Source: Kordiimonadaceae bacterium
GTDB taxonomy: Bacteria; Pseudomonadota; Alphaproteobacteria; Sphingomonadales; Kordiimonadaceae
Length of the DNA: 6,745 bases
Direction: 5' to 3'
NCBI GenBank assembly: GCA_016764715.1
Contig: JAESRJ010000378.1
Span: 1-6,745, forward strand
The notes below the pieces were generated by a model, which made no database searches, was not told the origin of the DNA, and worked only from the letters and a program-made list of their open reading frames with translations. Shown piece by piece: positions 1 through 5,942 of the stretch. The translations under genes and the position numbers were made by a program. Every line of letters starts with the position of its first letter. Position 1 is the first letter of the stretch.

Positions 1-1490
1 ATATTGTAGGCGGGGCAGCCGTTACGGAGGAGTTTCACCCAGGCTACAGAAACTCGTCAGCCTCTTATACTGTTAGCTTGCTTAACCCGCAGGTAATTTC
101 GGACATGGGGTTGTATAGTCACGGGTTAAAAATTGTTGAGCGAAAAATGTCCAATTTTTTTCCACTTGGAGGTACTGGGTATTTGTCGTTTCCTGTTGGA
201 AACGAACAGAAACGCGCTGAATTCGCTAAGTTTTCTAAAGCCGATTCCGAGAATTTGGACCGCTTCGAATCCGACCTCGAGGCCGTTGCAGACCAGTTGC
301 GAGCTCATTTGTTGAAGTGTCCACCCAATGCGGGCGGTGGCATTGCGGATCTCCTGAAAGCCGCAGTTCTGGGATTAGGCGTTATAAAGCAACCGCTTGA
401 AGTGCAGCGGCTAATGCTTGATATGGCCGCGCTCTCTGTGGCTGATTTTCTCGATCGGTATTTCGAATCGGATGTCATTAAAGCGGCTTTTGCCTTTGAC
501 GGTATTGTCGGCGCTTATACCAGCCCTTATGCGCCAGGGACGGCTTACGTTTTGCTTCATCATGCCTTTGGCGAGGTGAACGGAAAAAAAGGCGTTTGGG
601 GGCATGCTATTGGTGGGATGGGGGCGATCACTCAAGCTATGGCCTCAGCCGCAGTGGAGGCAGGCGTTGAAATCAGGACAGGGAGTGCTGTTGCGCGGGT
701 TCTCACCGCCGGAAGTGGTAGCAAAGCCAAGGCGGTTGGTGTTTTGTTGAAAGACGGCAGCACTGTTTCGGCGCGAGCTGTTTCGGCGAATGTTGCGCCA
801 AAATTACTATTCGCCGAAATGGTTGATTCTGCCTTGGTTCCTGCGGATTTCGCAACGAGGGTGAAGAACTTGCAAAGTGGGTCTGGCACTTTTCGTATGA
901 ATGTTGCCCTCAGGGAACTTCCGAATTTTACCTGTTTGCCGTCGAAAGTTGAAGCACTGCACCATTCGTCAGGCATCGTTATTGGGCCAAGTGTTGACTA
1001 TCTAGATGAGGCATATTCAGACGCCCGAAAATACGGTTGGTCGCGGCGACCCGTTATCGAAATGCTAATCCCTTCGACTTTGGACGATACGCTGTGCCCC
1101 GAGGGTCATCACGTTGCGAGCCTTTTCTGCCAGCAGTTTTCGCCTCACCTGAAAAACGGGGCGACCTGGGATGACCACCGAGAGGCCGCTGCTGATTTGA
1201 TTATACAAACAATAACAGAGTACGCGCCCAACTTTGAAGCCAGTATAATCGCCCGGCAAATTCATTCACCGCTGGATCTTGAGCGAAAATTTGGCTTAAT
1301 CGACGGTGATATTTTTCACGGGCAACTGACAATGAACCAATTATTTAGTGCGCGGCCCATTCTAGGATATGCGGACTATAAAATGCCCTTGAAGAACCTA
1401 TATTTATGCGGGTCTGGCGCACATCCCGGCGGCGGAGTTACAGGCGCGCCAGGGCATAATGCGGCGAAAAAGATAATCTCGGATCTGTAA
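1..1490 (+). CDS. PYROXD2/phytoene dehydrogenase-like FAD-dependent oxidoreductase, 5'-truncated by the window edge
   Basis: The reading frame is open from the first codon (position 3) to TAA at 1488-1490, giving 495 visible residues. It begins IVGGAAVTEEFHPGYRNS, the segment that in this family lies just after the N-terminal dinucleotide-binding GxGxxG fold, so about 40 residues including that glycine-rich loop are probably outside the window. A TTG at 78 could be called as a start, but conserved family sequence continues upstream of it, so I reject it. Other family marks are WGHAIGGMGA (visible residues about 199-208) and the C-terminal FAD-contact motif PGGGVTGAPGHNAA (about 475-488), close to the end as is usual. 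The family (COG1233, related to CrtI desaturases and human PYROXD2) contains FAD/NAD(P) oxidoreductases, mostly of unknown substrate. No carotenoid genes are visible, so phytoene desaturation should not be assumed. It is followed by a 283-bp gap and is probably not co-transcribed with the chemotaxis genes. Confidence 0.93.
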   Translation, partial: IVGGAAVTEEFHPGYRNSSASYTVSLLNPQVISDMGLYSHGLKIVERKMSNFFPLGGTGYLSFPVGNEQKRAEFAKFSKADSENLDRFESDLEAVADQLRAHLLKCPPNAGGGIADLLKAAVLGLGVIKQPLEVQRLMLDMAALSVADFLDRYFESDVIKAAFAFDGIVGAYTSPYAPGTAYVLLHHAFGEVNGKKGVWGHAIGGMGAITQAMASAAVEAGVEIRTGSAVARVLTAGSGSKAKAVGVLLKDGSTVSARAVSANVAPKLLFAEMVDSALVPADFATRVKNLQSGSGTFRMNVALRELPNFTCLPSKVEALHHSSGIVIGPSVDYLDEAYSDARKYGWSRRPVIEMLIPSTLDDTLCPEGHHVASLFCQQFSPHLKNGATWDDHREAAADLIIQTITEYAPNFEASIIARQIHSPLDLERKFGLIDGDIFHGQLTMNQLFSARPILGYADYKMPLKNLYLCGSGAHPGGGVTGAPGHNAAKKIISDL

Positions 1491-1532
1491 CCAAGTGATT
1501 GGCCTGCATGATGAAACCCCTTTTTAGACAGG

Positions 1533-1567
1533 TCTTTGGTCCTTGTAAGACAGATCCTTGGCCCTTG
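1533..1567 (+). repeat. Short imperfect direct repeat downstream of the oxidoreductase
   Basis: TCTTTGGTCCTTG (1533-1545) recurs as TCCTTGGCCCTTG (1555-1567), 22 bp apart with 11 of 13 bases matching. It lies in the non-coding gap between the oxidoreductase and the STAS gene. Two copies about two helical turns apart could be an operator or could be chance; nothing else supports a function. Confidence 0.3.
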
Positions 1568-1682
1568 CGATTCTCGGTAGGACCTGGTGCCCAGTAGCCT
1601 TGGGGGCGTGTTTTACTATGTACGCTTGTGTTAGGGGATTCATTTGCACTATTTAGGTAAAATTAGCGCTTTCTTTGAGCGT

Positions 1683-1701
1683 CGTTAAAACTCAATTAAC
1701 G
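1683..1701 (+). promoter_or_regulatory. Predicted CtrA-binding box upstream of the che genes
   Basis: Positions 1685-1700 read TTAA, seven bases, TTAAC, which matches the full CtrA consensus TTAA-N7-TTAAC of Alphaproteobacteria. With the flanking bases it is a perfect inverted repeat, CGTTAA (1683-1688) and TTAACG (1696-1701). It sits 73 bp before the STAS start codon, a suitable place for activation (overlapping a -35 region) or repression. No convincing -10 element can be assigned. CtrA control of motility and chemotaxis genes is established in several alphaproteobacteria; its use here is inference. Confidence 0.6.
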
Positions 1702-1773
1702 ATTTGGGCATAGGCTTTTGGCAGATGGGGTTTGAATTATTGCCCGGTTTGGGCGGATTGAGAAAGACAGGCC

Positions 1774-2076
1774 ATGGCGGAAAAGCTCGCGGCTGAAAAA
1801 CTCGAATATTTATTACCGCAGGAACTGGATCTGCTGGCGGCTGAAGGCTTGAAATGTAAGCTTTTGGACCTGGTGCACCATGAAGGTGACCTCACCCTTG
1901 ATGGGCGAGAGGTGGAGCGTGTTTCCACCCCGTGTGTCGAAATCTTAGTGGCCGCGGAAAGTGCTTTTTACGAGTCTGGTCGTAAGCTGCGTATTTACGA
2001 ACCCAGTGATACTTTAAGCGATGCATTTAAGTCCTTAGGCCTCGTAGCCGAAATAGAAAAATGGAGTGTTTCCTAA
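1774..2076 (+). CDS. Small STAS-domain protein of the chemotaxis cluster (CheS-like position)
   Basis: This 100-residue protein has no signal peptide or membrane segment. Residues about 40-100 look like a single STAS domain: a strand (LTLDGREVERVSTPCVEIL), a helix (VAAESAFYESG), a strand (RKLRIYEPS) and a helix (LSDAFKSLGL). ST at residues 51-52 occupies the region where anti-sigma-antagonist STAS domains carry their phosphorylatable serine; I infer rather than know that it is modified. The ATG at 1774 is the first start after an in-frame stop at 1759 and has only a weak A/G-rich Shine-Dalgarno tract. The gene overlaps cheY by one base, implying translational coupling. Small proteins in this position occur in alphaproteobacterial che operons; Sinorhizobium CheS, which binds CheA and speeds CheY1 dephosphorylation, is the best positional analogue. 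Family STAS is fairly sure; CheS function is a guess. Confidence 0.85.
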   Translation: MAEKLAAEKLEYLLPQELDLLAAEGLKCKLLDLVHHEGDLTLDGREVERVSTPCVEILVAAESAFYESGRKLRIYEPSDTLSDAFKSLGLVAEIEKWSVS

Positions 2077-2441
2077 TGGCTAAAAGAATTCTCGCGGTGG
2101 ACGATTCTAAGACAATGCGGGACATGGTCTCTTTCACCCTAAAGGGCGCTGGCTATGAGGTTTTGGTCGCTGACGACGGCGTAAACGCTTTAGGCGCACT
2201 GAACGGAGAAGATATTGATCTAATCATCACCGACGTAAATATGCCGAATATGAACGGCATTGAACTGGTGCAGAAATTACGGGCCAACCCAAAATATAGA
2301 GCAACGCCAATCCTGATTTTAACAACCGAATCGGATGCCAGTTTAAAGCAACGTGGCCGGGAGGCCGGGGCTACCGGCTGGATAGTAAAACCCTTCGTGC
2401 CGGAGAAATTACTGAAAGTCGTAGGCAAGGTTTGCGGTTAA
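2076..2441 (+). CDS. cheY: Single-domain chemotaxis response regulator CheY
   Basis: This 121-residue protein is a complete stand-alone receiver domain. The acidic pair is Asp9-Asp10 (AVDDSKTMR), the phosphoacceptor Asp53 (ITDVNMPNMNG), the switch residue Thr83 (LILTTES) and the conserved lysine Lys105 (WIVKPF). Trp102 occupies the place of the switch aromatic Tyr106 of E. coli CheY, as is common in CheY1-type proteins of this class. There is no output domain. I chose ATG 2076 over the in-frame ATG at 2061 because MAKRILAVDDS is the normal family N-terminus, GGAG at 2063-2066 is well spaced for it, and it forms a TAATG overlap with the STAS stop. The expected role is to receive phosphate from CheA and bind the flagellar motor switch, or to act as a phosphate sink if a second CheY exists. 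The usual partner cheA does not follow directly but lies 936 bp away. Confidence 0.95.
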   Translation: MAKRILAVDDSKTMRDMVSFTLKGAGYEVLVADDGVNALGALNGEDIDLIITDVNMPNMNGIELVQKLRANPKYRATPILILTTESDASLKQRGREAGATGWIVKPFVPEKLLKVVGKVCG

Positions 2442-2486
2442 AAACGAGGGTTTACGGCTAACATTACCCTTGCAGCACATGCCAGA

Positions 2487-2854
2487 GTTTACGGCCATAG
2501 GCAGGCCAGATTGCATGACCTGCCAGCGACTATCAACAGCTGTCACACCGTGTGACAGAGTGAGACAGAATGAGACAAGTTTACGGCCATAGGCAGGCCA
2601 GATTGCATGATTTGTCAGCGGACAAAAAACGACTGTCATGCTCGGTGATAAGGTCAAACAGAATGAGACATGTTTAGGCCATAGGCATGCCAGGTTGCAT
2701 GAGCGGTCAACGAGTAAAAACGACTGTCATAACCGGTGATAAGGTCAGACAGAACGAGACAAGTTTACGGCCGTAGGCAGGCTAGATTGCATGACCTCGG
2801 TACGACTAAAAACGGCTGTCACACCGTGTAACAGAATGAGACAAAATGAGACAG
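2487..2854 (+). repeat. Four head-to-tail imperfect tandem repeats of 91-93 bp
   Basis: The copies are 2487-2578 (92 bp), 2579-2671 (93), 2672-2762 (91) and 2763-2854 (92). Each starts with a conserved core of about 32 bp (GTTTACGGCCATAGGC, continuing to TTGCATGA), identical in copies 1 and 2, with two substitutions in copy 4 and one deletion plus two substitutions in copy 3. A variable spacer of 22-23 bp follows, then a 37-38-bp tail built from 10-bp subunits. Tails of copies 1 and 4 are one subtype and those of copies 2 and 3 (containing GGTGATAAGGTCA) another, so the order is A-B-B-A. Within the core, GGCC-N7-GGCC could form a small hairpin in copies 1 and 2; in copy 4 a G-U pair keeps it, while copy 3 loses one pair. 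Frame is not preserved between copies, so the array is not coding. It matches no repeat family I can name. Confidence 0.9.
2540..2558. promoter_or_regulatory. 19-bp perfect palindrome in repeat copy 1
   Basis: CTGTCACAC and GTGTGACAG flank a single C, a perfect 9-bp inverted repeat. The equivalent site in copy 4 (2816-2834) has one mismatch, while copies 2 and 3 have diverged. As DNA it resembles a dimeric regulator operator; as RNA it would need a looser loop but could still form a hairpin. No regulator can be named. Confidence 0.5.
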
Positions 2855-2873
2855 CTAGAGACAAATTGAAACC
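2541..2873 (+). repeat. TGAGACA-like heptamers at exact 10-bp spacing
   Basis: Heptamers close to TGAGACA recur in 10-bp register in each repeat tail. Copy 1 has starts 2541 (TGTCACA), 2551 (TGTGACA), 2561 and 2571 (TGAGACA). Copy 2 has 2634 (TGTCATG), 2654 (TCAAACA) and 2664 (TGAGACA). Copy 3 has 2725 (TGTCATA), 2745 (TCAGACA) and 2755 (CGAGACA). Copy 4 has 2817 (TGTCACA), 2827 (TGTAACA), 2837 and 2847 (TGAGACA), then degenerate units at 2857 (AGAGACA) and 2867 (TGAAACC). In copies 2 and 3 the second register position (2644, 2735) reads GGTGATA. The near-helical period would put the motif on one face of the DNA. It may equally be the trace of a 10-bp slippage expansion. Confidence 0.7.
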
Positions 2874-3086
2874 TAGCGGGCCAGAAAACAGTCCGCCATC
2901 GTGAAAATAGTTAAAGCGGCAGGGAAGAGGATCGGCGTCAGGACAAATAGGCCATAAACACGTTTTTCTGTGATTTCCCTTTTTCAGTAGGGTGAAAACA
3001 CGAATCCTACTTTTTGGCCCGAAATATCTGACCCTAAAAATTCCCCGTCAAAGAAATATGAGTGCGCGCGCTACGCCTTTGCCGAA

Positions 3087-3202
3087 CCAGTCGACACTGG
3101 GGTGAGAGCAACGATAAAACTTAGCGTGCGGGAATAACAGTCGAGCACAGTCAGGCCAGAAAAGCTCGAAGAAGCGTTTTACAGTGATACGTCTCAGTCA
3201 CT
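3087..3202 (+). other. Cluster of three inverted repeats upstream of cheA
   Basis: Three hairpin-capable elements follow one another: CCAGT (3087-3091) with ACTGG (3096-3100) around a 4-nt loop; TCGAGC (3141-3146) with GCTCGA (3164-3169) around 17 nt; and AGTGA (3183-3187) with TCACT (3198-3202) around 10 nt. None is followed by a T-run, so they are not intrinsic terminators. They could be part of a structured leader of a cheA transcript or protein-binding sites. Arms of five or six bases can arise by chance. Confidence 0.3.
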
Positions 3203-3234
3203 AATCGACCACTGCGGAATACCAGTACCCAGTT

Positions 3235-3286
3235 TTTGTCCACTATCTAGTTCTTTGTCCAGTATCTAGTCTTTTGTATCGAGTTC
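3235..3286 (+). repeat. 19-bp direct repeat, two full copies and one partial, before cheA
   Basis: TTTGTCCACTATCTAGTTC (3235-3253) is followed directly by TTTGTCCAGTATCTAGTCT (3254-3272), with 16 of 19 bases matching, and by a shortened third copy TTTGTATCGAGTTC (3273-3286). The block ends about 90 bp before the cheA start, a position that would suit an operator or an upstream promoter element. CTAG, usually scarce in proteobacterial DNA, appears in both full copies. Function is unknown. Confidence 0.7.
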
Positions 3287-3377
3287 TCGGCCTCAAAAAT
3301 ACCTCGCGACCAAAAAACAACCTGTTTCAGTTCAGTACCCGTTCGGAGTTTTCAACCAGAAACCAGTTGGGTAGATT

Positions 3378-5717
3378 ATGTTACCAGCCGATCATGACGA
3401 TCCATTTGCGCAGTTTAAGACCACTTTCTTTGAAGAGTGCTCTGAATTGCTGGCAGACATGGAAACCCATTTGGCCGATCTGGAATCGGGCGAGTACGAA
3501 AACGAAACATTGCACGCTATTTTTCGGGCAGTGCATTCGATAAAAGCAGGGGCTGGTGCGTTCTCTTTCAACCGCTTGGTCGCCTTCTCCCACAAATTCG
3601 AATATTTGCTGGATGAAATGCGCGAAAGCCGGCTGGATATTTCTGAAAAACTGATCGAAACGCTGTTTCGGTCTTTTGATATCCTGTCTGACCTAATTGA
3701 TTTCGCCCAAAATTCCGAAGTGCCAGATGACAGTTTCGGTGAAGATGCACTGTTGGCAATTCAAAGTTTCCTTGGTGAAACCACCATTGAACAGGCGCCC
3801 ACTGTGGGCGAAAGCACGGCTGGCGGTTCCTTTGATGACGGCGAAGATGAAGTTCATCATTACCGGATAGAGTTCACACCGCACGAGGCCATGTACCGCC
3901 ACGCCAATGAACCGCTGTTGATCATCCGCGAACTGAAAGAGCTCGGTGAAGTTAACACCAAAATTGATATGAGCCGCTTGCCGGATCTGTCGGTCATGGA
4001 ACCTGAAGATGCGTACTTCAGCTGGGTGTTCGAATTGTGGACCACTTTTTCTCGTGACGATGTTGACGAGGTGTTTGAATTCGTCGTTGATGATTGTGAT
4101 TTGACGATCATTACGGTTGATGACAGCGGCCATGTAACGGCCGTAGATGTCAGCCTTGCCGACGACGGTGACGACGACGAAGGCTTTGGCCTTTTCGCAG
4201 ACGATCCGCCTGAGCTGGATGTCCCCGCGGACGCCAGTTCACCTGCGAGCGCAGCTGAAGGCCCGGCAGAAACCCCTGCTAATGCTGCACCTTCAGCTGC
4301 AGCTGGGTCTTCTCCAGTTGCATCCTCTATTTCCCCCCCAGCTTCCCCGGAAGAAAGTGGCGCAAACGCTGCCGCTTCTTCTGGGGAGCGCACGCCTGCA
4401 GCAGCAACTGCAGGCGGCGGCCAGGGCGAGGCGGAACCTCCCGCTCCCACAGGAACTGCAGCCGCACCCAAAGGGCCCGGCGCACCGATGGCTAAGGCCG
4501 CTTCAATCCGCGTCGATGTCGACAGGGTAGATACCTTGGTGAACATGGTCGGCGAACTGGTGATCACACAGGCGATGCTGCTTCAGGAAATCGAAAACAG
4601 CGGCTTGGCCAGCACAGACCGGATTTCCACGGGTATGGGCGAAATGTCTACGCATATCCGAGATTTACAGGAAAATGTGATGGCTATCCGTATGCAGCCT
4701 GTAAAATCCGTTTTCTCGCGCATGCCCAGGATCGTGCGCGATGTATCGAAGAAGCTAGAGAAAAAGATCAAGCTCATCACCATTGGTGAAAATACCGAGG
4801 TCGATAAAACGGTTATTGAGGAACTGGCGGATCCGCTTACACACATGATCCGCAATTCGCTGGACCACGGTTTGGAAACACCCGCGGAGCGGATAGCCGC
4901 CGGTAAATCTGAAGAAGGCAGCATCACACTATCTGCGGAACACCGGGGCGGCAGGATTGTTATCGAAGTCATAGATGACGGGCGCGGTATTAACCGGGAT
5001 AAAGTTTATAAACTTGCGCAGGAAAAAGGCGTAATTGAAAAAGATGCAGAGCTATCGGATCAGCAGATTGATAATCTCATTTTCGCACCCGGTTTTTCAA
5101 CGGCGGACGAAATAACGGATTTATCCGGTCGCGGTGTGGGCATGGATGTGGTGCGCAGAAATATCCAGTCGCTTGGCGGGCGGGTATCGGTGCATTCCAC
5201 ACCGGGCAAGGGCACGCGGTTCCTAATGACCCTGCCGCTTACGCTTGCTGTCCTTGACGGCATGATTGTTGGCATCGGTGGCCAGCGCTATGTAATCCCC
5301 ATCAACAGCATTTTGGAGACCGTTCGCCCGACACCTAAACAAGTCGATGAACTTGTTGGCGGCGGCATTGTGGTGTTCATCCGCGGTGAATATATCAGGA
5401 TCGTACCTGTGGGTAAGATCTTCACGTTGCCAGGGGCCATATCTGATCCCACTAATGCACTGGTAATTTTGGTCGAAACCGAAGGCGGTAATGTCGTTGG
5501 CCTGCTGGTGGACGAACTACACGGCCAGCAGCAAGTTGTCATCAAGTCTTTGGAAACAAATTATAAACAAGTTGCCGGCATTGCATCAGCCACAATTTTG
5601 GGTAACGGAAATGTCTGCTTGATTATGGACATTGACCAGTTGGCCAAAATGCGGGAGACCGGCTCAAATTTTGAATTCAATGAGGGCTACGGCAACCACC
5701 GGTTGGCTGCCGAATGA
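3378..5717 (+). CDS. cheA: Chemotaxis histidine kinase CheA
   Basis: This 779-residue cytoplasmic kinase has the full CheA layout. P1 (HPt) covers residues about 10-125 with phosphoacceptor His53 in AVHSIKAGAGAF. A P2-like region covers about 160-250 (from YRIEFTPHEAMY to VFEFVVDDCDL), as in alphaproteobacterial CheA. An acidic, then Ala/Pro-rich linker covers about 265-372. P3 dimerisation begins near 373 (SIRVDVDRVDTLVNMVGEL). P4 carries the N box with Asn493 (THMIRNSLDHG), the G1 box at 533 (DDGRGI), the F box at 569 (FAPGFST) and the G2 box at 584 (GRGVGMDVV). P5, the CheW-like receptor-coupling domain, runs from about 629 to the end. All catalytic boxes look intact. The P1 motif has Ala57 where HSIKGGAG is common. 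The ATG at 3378 is the first start after a TAG at 3372; its Shine-Dalgarno is weak (TTGGGTAG). It stands between a 936-bp and a 302-bp gap, unusually isolated for cheA. Confidence 0.97.
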   Translation: MLPADHDDPFAQFKTTFFEECSELLADMETHLADLESGEYENETLHAIFRAVHSIKAGAGAFSFNRLVAFSHKFEYLLDEMRESRLDISEKLIETLFRSFDILSDLIDFAQNSEVPDDSFGEDALLAIQSFLGETTIEQAPTVGESTAGGSFDDGEDEVHHYRIEFTPHEAMYRHANEPLLIIRELKELGEVNTKIDMSRLPDLSVMEPEDAYFSWVFELWTTFSRDDVDEVFEFVVDDCDLTIITVDDSGHVTAVDVSLADDGDDDEGFGLFADDPPELDVPADASSPASAAEGPAETPANAAPSAAAGSSPVASSISPPASPEESGANAAASSGERTPAAATAGGGQGEAEPPAPTGTAAAPKGPGAPMAKAASIRVDVDRVDTLVNMVGELVITQAMLLQEIENSGLASTDRISTGMGEMSTHIRDLQENVMAIRMQPVKSVFSRMPRIVRDVSKKLEKKIKLITIGENTEVDKTVIEELADPLTHMIRNSLDHGLETPAERIAAGKSEEGSITLSAEHRGGRIVIEVIDDGRGINRDKVYKLAQEKGVIEKDAELSDQQIDNLIFAPGFSTADEITDLSGRGVGMDVVRRNIQSLGGRVSVHSTPGKGTRFLMTLPLTLAVLDGMIVGIGGQRYVIPINSILETVRPTPKQVDELVGGGIVVFIRGEYIRIVPVGKIFTLPGAISDPTNALVILVETEGGNVVGLLVDELHGQQQVVIKSLETNYKQVAGIASATILGNGNVCLIMDIDQLAKMRETGSNFEFNEGYGNHRLAAE

Positions 5718-5868
5718 CAATAAACCCTATTTGTGAGCCGGTTTTTGAAGCACTTGAATACACCGTCACAGTAGGAATTGGTAACGTATAGATGTGAGAA
5801 ACAACCTGTGAATTCAGGCCTCGCGAACCAGCTAAAAGTAAAGCGTAATAAAACGAAAAAAGTGGGAA

Positions 5869-5891
5869 AAGGTTTAGAAAAAATAAACCTT
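5869..5891 (-). terminator. 8-bp perfect inverted repeat, terminator-like on the minus strand
   Basis: AAGGTTTA (5869-5876) and TAAACCTT (5884-5891) flank a 7-nt loop. Read on the minus strand, the hairpin is followed within a few bases by a T-rich run (complement of the A-tract at 5856-5861), the layout of an intrinsic terminator. Read on the plus strand there is no following T-run. No minus-strand gene is visible to be terminated, so it may be a relic, a regulatory hairpin, or chance in A-rich DNA. Confidence 0.35.
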
Positions 5892-5929
5892 CCAAGGCGC
5901 ATTCTAGGGCGCTCAATTATAAAAATATG

Positions 5930-5942
5930 CCGCGAAAAGCGG
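5930..5942. other. Small GC hairpin before cheW
   Basis: CCGC (5930-5933) and GCGG (5939-5942) enclose a GAAAA loop, with a possible extra G-U pair outside (5929 and 5943). It lies 77 bp before the cheW start and just after the TATAAA motif, so it could be in the 5' leader of a cheW transcript. There is no T-run. Evidence for function is weak. Confidence 0.25.

Larger units (their letters stand above)
2442..3377. other. 936-bp non-coding spacer between cheY and cheA
   Basis: No credible gene lies here. The open frames that touch it on either strand lack ribosome binding sites and family-like sequence, or extend into the known genes. From left to right it holds a degenerate repeat fragment (2450-2486, sharing GTTTACGGC with the array), the four-copy tandem array (2487-2854), decaying 10-bp motifs to about 2874, a stretch with little recognisable structure (2875-3080), three inverted repeats (3087-3202) and a 19-bp direct repeat (3235-3272) before the cheA leader. 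There is no clear intrinsic terminator after cheY: an AGGGT/ACCCT pair at 2447-2470 lacks a T-run. Transcription may therefore run through, or cheA may have its own promoter in the last few hundred bases. I could not identify a convincing -35/-10 pair. Confidence 0.85.

Noticed and set aside
78..80. TTG as the start codon of the oxidoreductase
   Set aside because: The frame stays open to the window edge and the upstream residues (GGAAVTEEFHPGYRNS) are conserved in the family, so the real start is outside.
1569..1641. GANTC (CcrM) sites at 1569 and 1637 in the gap before the STAS gene
   Set aside because: Two sites in 283 bp is close to chance expectation (about one per 256 bp), so methylation control is not supported.
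2499..2515. Sigma-54 promoter in each repeat core (AGGCAGG then TTGCA)
   Set aside because: GG and GC are separated by 11 bases instead of the strict 10, in all copies, so it would not be expected to work despite the enhancer-like array nearby.
2409..2657. Minus-strand 82-codon open frame across the repeats
   Set aside because: Copy lengths of 92, 93 and 91 bp shift the frame between units, and there is no family-like sequence; it is an incidental frame.
2487..2854. CRISPR array
   Set aside because: The whole 91-93-bp unit is repeated, the 22-23-bp variable middle still shows similarity between copies, and no cas gene is present.
3274..3543. 89-codon plus-strand open frame overlapping the cheA start
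   Set aside because: It is out of frame with the clear CheA P1 domain, begins with a non-ATG codon within a direct repeat, and has no ribosome binding site.
3860..4567. 235-codon minus-strand open frame opposite the cheA linker
   Set aside because: It is a low-complexity Ala/Ser/Pro shadow of the GC-rich linker and P2-like region of cheA.
5717..5746. Intrinsic terminator after cheA
   Set aside because: The possible stem is AT-rich with a bulge, and the GGCT/AGCC extension needs a large asymmetric loop; the five T residues alone are not enough.
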